Of a stretch of 64,000 nucleotides of DNA, positions 57,001 through 64,000 are shown piece after piece (positions within the stretch are counted from its first letter, which is position 1; each line of letters opens with the position of its first letter). Position numbers and translations under genes: made by a program. Origin of the DNA: Ureaplasma zalophigenitalium. GTDB taxonomy: Bacteria > Bacillota_I > Bacilli_A > Mycoplasmatales > Mycoplasmoidaceae. The stretch spans positions 1-64,000 of the forward strand of contig NZ_JAOXHJ010000002.1 of assembly GCF_025780055.1 (NCBI RefSeq). The letters are read 5' to 3'. The notes below the pieces were generated by a model, which worked only from the letters and a program-made list of their open reading frames with translations, was not told the origin of the DNA and ran no database searches.

Positions 57001-60000
57001 TTTTTCGTTTGCTGCTAAAATTATTTTATTTAAAGCATCATATGCTTTAATTACAGTTTGATCTTGTTCAGGCACAAATCTTCCATCAACAACTTTATTT
57101 AGATCATTATTTACTTTGTAAGCATAAACTTTTTCTGCAATAGCAATCATTTGTCGTAGATTATTAGCATTTTCATAACTTAAAACAATTGAATCATTAT
57201 CTTGACTTGCTTGTTCGTAACTTGATAATGTTGGTTTCAAATAAATTGTTCGGAGTTTTTGAAACTGCGCAGTTGCGTCTGATGCTTTTTGATCTACTCC
57301 TTGTACTTTATCATTCAAGGCCTTTAACAATGTAGAAATCGCTGTTTTTTCTTGTTTTGTTAAGCTATCGTTATTATCCAAATTAAATTGCATTTGAGCA
57401 CTTTCGTTCAGTAATTTTAAACGCGCTTGTTGAAATGCTAAACGTTGAATGCTATTATCGATTTGTGTTTTAAAACTATTTAAATCATTAATTCCTGATA
57501 AAGCGAATAAGGCTGAAGCAGTTTCGACATCCTGATTTTTAAATTCTTGAATTTGTTCAGCAATTTTTTCGTCAATCGGGCTAGCTGCATCGATAAAAAT
57601 ATTTGCTTCATTAATTTGATCGGCCAATGTTTTTAAATCACCAGATAAATTAATTAAGAATGATAATTTTTGCTCTTGTGCCTGAATTTCTTCGACTGTT
57701 TTTGCCAAATTATTTGCATTTTGAATTTTTCCTAGACGGATATCAATATTGGCAGATAAATTCACATAATCACGCTTAATAGCAATATATGAAGCATCTT
57801 GATCCATATATTTTTTTACTTCGTCATTTAAGGCAACTCGTTTAGCATTGATAGTTTTTGTATTATTAAATGCTGTGTTGATTTCGTGCAATATTTTGTC
57901 TAAGGCATTAGAAATTTTTGAATTGCCTTTTTCGTTTCCAGTTTTTTCAGCAATTAATTGGTTTTGCCGAGTTGGTAAAACATGGCCTAATAAAGAAGTT
58001 AGAGTGTTGATATCATTTTGATATCCTGAAAAATCATTCATTGCTTCTTTTCATAGTTTTTTTGTATCAGAGACATTTTTTAAAGTCTTTAAATAGCTAA
58101 TAGCCTTAATCGCTAACACTTGATGATCGTCAATTACCGAAGCTATACTTCCGTCTAACCAATTCCGTAATTGTTGTCTATAAACAGCTTGGTTATCAAT
58201 TCCATCCGTCCCATTAAAATCTAATTCATCAACAATTTTCTTTGCTTCAAGAACCTTTAAATGAGTTTGTTGAGCTCACTTCATATTTGTAATTGCTGTT
58301 TCCAATTTTTTTTGAGCTTCATTAATCGATGTAGTTGTAGAGGCACTATCATTATTAGCTCCTGTTTTCCCATAGACATTGGCGTGAATATCATTTACAA
58401 CATGTTCAAAACGAGTAATATAGTCTTGTAAAATTTGTGAACTATCACCCTTGTTTTCTTTAATGGTAGCAACGATTTTTATACCTTCTTGAACTTTTTT
58501 TGCTAAGTTAATGATATTTGTTCGATTAATAATTAATGCGTTAATTTGTTTGTTAATTAATTTCAAGTTGTCTAATGTTGCACTTGCAGATTTATTACCT
58601 TCAAGTAACGGTTTAATTGCTTCATTAACTATTCGTTCTAGTTTTGTGTCAATTTCATTATTTGGATTATTCGCCTCACTTTTAATAAAAGCTAATCAAT
58701 CAATATTAATCGCCACTTTATTTGTTAAACGTAGCCCTGCAATAGCATCTATATCAGTAATTACTTGCTGTAATTTCTTAGCTGATTTTTCAACATCCTC
58801 TTGCTTATAACTTAAATTTTTTAAACCCATATTTGAGTTCATTAATGCTAAATGAAGAGCCTTATCAGCATCATTATATGTGTTTGCTAATAAATGTGTT
58901 GTATGTTTTAAATTAGCCTTAACATCATCCATGTTGGCATTGTTATCATTTTTTTGTTCTTTTAACTTGGATATCAAATCATTTAATTCGTCTAAATGTG
59001 CCTGCGCATTTCCATCGATTTTTTGATTATTTGTAACAGTTGCCTTAATTTTTTCTAATTCAATAATAGATTGTTCAATTGAAGGTTTAGCATCAGTATA
59101 AGTTAAATCAGGTTTTTCAGTTAACGCTATAGTATTCGAAGCAAATGTTTGGGATTGTTTCCATAAATCTAATTGCGAAGCTGCGTTAATTTGAACAGTA
59201 TTTAACTTTTGGTAACTATCAATGCGTGCAGCCATGGCTCGTAATTCTTGTAAAGTATGATCCTGACTATTAGCGAAATTAGTCATGAACTCTACAAACT
59301 CTCGTTTTTCAGCATCGATTTTACTGTAATCAGCTGTCGGATTATCAGTTTTTAATTGCTCATACGCTTGTTCATAAGATTGAATATGATTCAATAATAA
59401 ATCTTGTTGGAAAGCATAAATTAATTTATCTTTATAAGCTTTTAAATCCTTGCTATTAGTTAAAGACTTGTGTGCATAAGCATCCTCAAAACTCTTTTTA
59501 ACTTCATTGTAATGCTTAAAGGATTCGTGATTTGGTGCACCGTTTGGATCAATATTGTTTAATTCTGTGTCCAGACCACCTACTAAAATATTATTTTCCC
59601 GTTTAGAAACTCCGCCGATAACTTCGTTTTTAATTTGGTTATAAGTGTTGTTGTAGTTGTCTAATAAAGTCTGCTTTTCTTGTTTTGTAGCCTTGACATA
59701 TGCTTGTAAATCAGACAAAGCTTTTTCTAATTCAGGAACTTGAATATTTTTATTAGAATCGTTATATTGTAAAAATAAGGCATCAATATCTTTGGCTTTT
59801 TGTTTAATATTAGCATTTAAATTTTTGTTGTTATCGTTATAAATTTTTCAGTTTTTTTCATCATCTGTTAATAATGAATCAAGCTGCTTATACTCTTCAC
59901 GTAAATTAGCTTTTGCTTGGACGATTTTCATGATTGCATCTAAATCACGAATTTGATCACTAGCTTTTTTTGTTTGGCTAAACATATTATTACTAATCTG

Positions 60001-63000
60001 TTCCTGTAATTTGACAGCGTCAATCGGAGAAGATTGTAATAATTGCTTGTGTAGCTTAATAGCTTCTTTTAGTTTTATTTGCAACGTTTGATCATCGTTT
60101 AAAGTGTCAGCGATTTTTTGTACTTCAATTAGATTGGTTGATTCAATTCCCGTTTGTGCATAATCTTTTAATTGGTTTTTAATTTTATCATTAAATTGCG
60201 ATTCTAGTTCAGACAAACCACCAGCTTGGTCTTCACTATAAATAGCATTTTGTAGTTTTTCATTATATGTTTCGATTCTATCGTGATTAAAAGCTAAGTC
60301 TAAATTATTGATTTGCTCTTCTAATCCGAACTTCGTAGGATTTGAAGCAGTGGGGTTGCTAATTAAATTATAAAAATCTTTTTGTGGGGGGATTTCATCA
60401 CCACTTGCTAATAAATTAAATAATTGAGAGATGTTTTTACGAGTTGGATCAAAATTAGATATTGCTCCAACTGTAAATTTTTTGACAACTGATTCGTCAT
60501 TATTATACTTCTGCACTTTTTCATCAAATAGCGCTTGTTGGTCTTCAATCTTTTTCACTAAAGGAACTATATCAGATAAACTCTTGGCATCTCTAAGTAA
60601 AAGGACCTTCTCTTCGTCAGTTAAGTCTTTTTGGCTAGCTCGTTCTTTTAATTCATTTAAACGAGATAATAAAGCTTTCGTAGCTGGAGAGTTATGAGGA
60701 TCTTTAGGGTCGTTTAAATTGGCATTAGGATAGGTTTTTAGTAAGTCTCGTCCAATTTCGGCAATTAAAGCTAAGGTTTCATTATCCTTACGTTTTTCAT
60801 TAGTTGCATCTACTAATTGAGCTAATTCTTTATTTAAAGCATTGATTTCTTTAATTGTTGTTTTAGGATTTTTTAATGTTTCAACAATAGTTTGTTTTAA
60901 TTGATTAATCTGCGCAATCTCACCCTGTAATTTATTTTTCATAGTTGTTGAGCCATTATTAATCGCTGTAATTAAATCATTTGCACTTTCAACAGTGTTT
61001 GTAATATCTTTAATAGCTTGTGCATTATTTCGTAAATGATTGCTTTCATCTACATCTTTTTGCATTTGTGCAATCATATTATTAACATTAGCGATTGACC
61101 CACCATTGTTTAAAGCGTTTTCAATTTGTTTTTTAATATTTATAAATCGCTCTTTACTTGTTTCTAATGAGTTAATTTGCGTTTGCTCACTAGGCGAAAA
61201 TGTATAGTCTGGAACATTTTTATCATTAAATAAACGACGAATGTATGTGTCATTACTTTCAAAATTACTATTTGTTTGAGTGTACACAACCACTACTTCA
61301 TAAGTATTTAATAAATTCGTATATTCGTTAATTTGATTTCATAAATCTGCTGAAGTTATTGGATTAAAATCTTTTAACATCTGTAATGAAACTTGATTTA
61401 ATTGTTCAAATTTCGTTTTAAAATCGTCTTTATTTATTAAATGTGGGTTTAAATTAGAAAGTTCAAATGCTACTTTATCATGCAAAAATTGCAATTGGTT
61501 GCGTAATAAATAACGAGTATTTTCTCATTTATTCTTAATTGAATGAACAGCCTTATTGGGTTCGATTTTAAAACTAATTAAATCTTGGTCAACATTGAAT
61601 AATAACGAATTGGTTTGATCCAAAATTGGTTTATTATAATATTTATTAAATACAACCGTTGAATCATGGTAAAGATTTTTTAATGATGATAATTGATCTT
61701 TTAAAAGTAAAAGTGAGCTTTGGGCATTCAAAAGGTCAACTAATCCTAAGATTTCCTGATTGATTTTAGAAATAAAATCATCATGATTTTTGTAATCATT
61801 GATTATTTTATCAAGTTTTTGATTAAAAGCAATTTCTTGGTAAGCAGAAATTAAATCTTTCGTAATTAATTCACTTAGTTTTTGTTTGAATAAAACGATG
61901 CGTTGGTCAGCAAAACGCAATGCATTAAGTTCGTTTTCATATTTAAATTTAATATCAAGTAAGTTCGCACGATCAATATATTGACTATTAATTAATTTTT
62001 GAACTTCAGGTTGATTACGTAAATCATTAAATGGTTTACGTAAGTATTGTAGACGACTACCAACATATTCTAAACTAGCTACAAAATTACCAACAAGGTC
62101 AACATTAGAAATTTCATTATCTTTTAAAGATTTTACAAATTGCTCAAACTCGGCACTTAAAGTGTCCACTTGTGCTGCTGATGTTGTTTGATTTAATTCT
62201 AAAACAAAATTCTTATTATAAAAAGTAGCTAGGCGACTATATTCTTTGTGTGCATCTGTTTGAAGGTGTTTTTTAACTAATGAAGTATTTATTCGTTGCA
62301 AATCTTTGTAGTATAAATCAGCCATTTTTAGATTATTAGTTGATTTAAAATCATTTTCAATTGCAGCGATTTTGTCTGTTTGTTCAGATGTTAAGTCTAA
62401 GTTTTTCAAATCGTTAGCAAGTAGAGCAAACGCTTTTTGTAATTTATTGAAAACTAATACATGCGTTCGTTCAGTTAAATCATTGTATTTTTTCAAATAA
62501 TCCGCATCTTTATTTGTTTCTAATTTTTCTATATTTTGATTTAAATTTTGCATCAAAATATTGAATTCATTTATACGGTAATCTTTGTCCATAGCTAAAG
62601 CATTGATGGCATTAACATAATTAATGGCTTCGCTAGCTACGGCATAAGAACCTAGTTTTTCGGTGTTAGATACTAAACTGCTTAGACTCACTTGAGGGCT
62701 ATTTAAGATTGCAAATAACTTCTCATCTTGTTTTTGAATTGATTGGTTTAAAAGTTGATTAAAAGTTTGTAAGCTAACAGAGCGATTTTGCGCTGTTTCT
62801 TTTAAAAAGTTAGCTTGTATTAATTTTAAATCCACTAACTCATTAGCTAAAAAATCTTGTCGTAAATCTTGCTCTTGTAAAAAATTAACATTTTCCCGTA
62901 AAAACCCAATTAGCAATGGTAGCTGGTGTTCTTCAAATTCGTTTTTTAACAACTTTTCATGAACGCTTTGCATTAAAGCAATACTATATTTTGCTCTTTG

Positions 63001-63276
63001 TGCATGAATCGTTTTTAATTTTATAACCACATCTATCTTAGTATCATCTAAAATTTTTCATGTTTTTTCATATTCATTGTTTAAATTATGAAGATCAAGT
63101 TCTAAAGCTTTTGCTAACTGGTTAGCTTTTGTATGCATCTTTGTATAAACAGTGTATAAATACGATTTGTTTAAAGAAGCAAATTTTTCATGAATTAAAA
63201 GAGTTGTGGCGATTAAAGATGATGCACCAACTAAAAATGCTGATGCACTAATTAATAATTTTTTTGATATTTTCAT
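54001..63276 (-). CDS. Giant coiled-coil surface protein, 3,091 aa
   Basis: One frame of 9,276 nt, interrupted only by TGA (Trp). I checked nearly all gaps between TGA codons for TAA or TAG and found none. The ATG at 63274-63276 follows AAAAGGAG. A basic start and one hydrophobic segment (about 6-28, KLLISASAFLVGASSLIATT) form a signal or anchor without a lipobox cysteine. Residues 30-2300 are almost entirely helical: heptad-like, Lys/Gln/Asn/Leu-rich, with no cysteines noticed. The last 750 residues have more beta and aromatic character (WDQNNHNIYMYNSWYEL) and end FKFRIR. Comparable giant proteins are known in Ureaplasma. Probably an adhesion or attachment protein; the function is inference. 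Confidence 0.85.
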
Positions 63277-63290
63277 AAATATTGCTCCTT

Positions 63291-64000
63291 TTATTTTTTA
63301 TTTGATTCTGGATGTAATCTAATGTTAATACAGAATTCTTCTAAACCGTTTTTAAAGCTACTATCATTTTTATTAAGAGTTGCAGCCGGTTGATTATTTG
63401 CAATTCACGCATCTCGCTTATCAGTATATTTGGAATTAGATAAATACTGTTGGGCAAATAAATTAGGATCACTTGTAGGATTATTAGTTATATAGTTATA
63501 ATTTTTTGATAAATCAAAGAATACGGTTAATTGGTTACCAACGGTTGGTGATAAGACTACATCGTTATTAACGCCTTTTCAACTTACATCTCCACTGCTT
63601 GCTTCAAAGAACATGTATATAATCCCTTTGATATTTGAATCCTCTTTAGCAACAACCGGGACGGCAATAAAGAATGGAGTTCAAAATTGAAAATTATTAT
63701 TGTCGCCCTTGACGTCTACACCGGTTGAAGTAAAATAAACATAAGAATTTTGTTTTTCATCCGCATAATTCACTAGGTGATATTTATGCCCATCTCGATG
63801 TGTTATTGGAATACCCTCTGCTGTAGTTTTAAATTTAATCTCTACTCCATTAGTGGTATTTTTTTGATCATTTTGGATATTAGGGTCAGCGTTGTTTGTT
63901 AAAAACAATAAATTATTTTTTGATTGCTGTGAAGCCACTTGTTTAATTAGTGCATTAACGTAATTATAGATTAAAGTTTTATTATTTCAACCAGCACGCG
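63291..64000 (-). CDS. Surface protein, C-terminal part only
   Basis: The frame enters at the right edge of the window (5' end missing) and ends with TAA at 63291-63293; about 236 codons are seen. TGA Trp occurs at several points, including one at 63681. The stop is 15 bp before the start codon of the giant gene, with that gene's ribosome binding site between them, so the two form one operon. The end (EEFCINIRLHPESNKK) and 'GVEIKFKTTAEGIPITHRDG' show no family I recognise; the style matches the C-terminal region of the giant protein. Confidence 0.75.

Noticed and set aside
54001-63276. Many short separate genes or a decaying gene full of nonsense codons
   Set aside because: All interruptions I examined are TGA, which is Trp here, and the frame is constant for the whole 9.3 kb.
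1-64000. CRISPR array, rRNA genes, intact insertion sequence, prophage
   Set aside because: I saw no regularly spaced short repeats, no rRNA-like blocks, no transposase motifs and no phage structural genes.

Overview
This is an AT-rich stretch of chromosome from a wall-less bacterium (class Mollicutes) that reads UGA as tryptophan. Nearly every long gene is broken under the standard code and becomes one continuous frame once TGA is Trp. I checked this codon by codon across most of the larger gaps, for example the 3,091-residue gene at 54001-63276 and the helicase at 35874-39680. Many surface lipoproteins carry repeated domains resembling the Lipoprotein_17 family, which is expanded in Ureaplasma. 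ClpB lacks its N-terminal domain and sits behind a CIRCE element, and FecCD-type transporters are prominent. Ureaplasma or a close relative in the Pneumoniae/Ureaplasma branch fits best, but no species marker is present.

Layout. 1-1600: start of an exported protein, then decayed DNA including a broken replication-initiator-like gene. 1648-11193 (minus): an ABC-2-type exporter (permease, ATPase) with a membrane-anchored protein and two lipoproteins. 11516-15322 (plus): a lipoprotein joining a catalytically dead 5'-nucleotidase-like region to an intact DNase I-like nuclease. 15353-21748 (minus): lepA, MFS transporter, lipoprotein, YbhN-like membrane protein, ruvA, ruvB. 21833-27133 (plus): membrane protein, CIRCE-controlled clpB, tRNA-His, repeat lipoprotein. 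27376-35716 (minus): a lipoprotein and a tight six-gene FecBCD-like uptake operon with three permeases, one ATPase, a large binding lipoprotein and a His-motif lipoprotein. 35874-42417 (minus): a 1,268-residue SF1 helicase, rsmH and a short ComEC. 42484-46576 (plus): der, gpsA, uvrC. 46639-53810 (minus): a His-rich lipoprotein, then nif3, trmK, rpoD, a small membrane protein, greA, an HU-like protein and deoD. 54001-64000 (minus): a giant coiled-coil surface protein and the end of another surface protein.

The housekeeping genes (translation factor, repair, sigma factor, ribosome and tRNA methylation) are ordinary for this class. The surface and transport genes are where the window is distinctive. 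They suggest an organism that digests external DNA, imports a metal or metal complex through His-bearing lipoproteins, and presents very large surface proteins. Of these, the uptake operon with its dispersed family of H-x-H lipoproteins and the nuclease/pseudo-nucleotidase fusion are the best candidates for undescribed biology.
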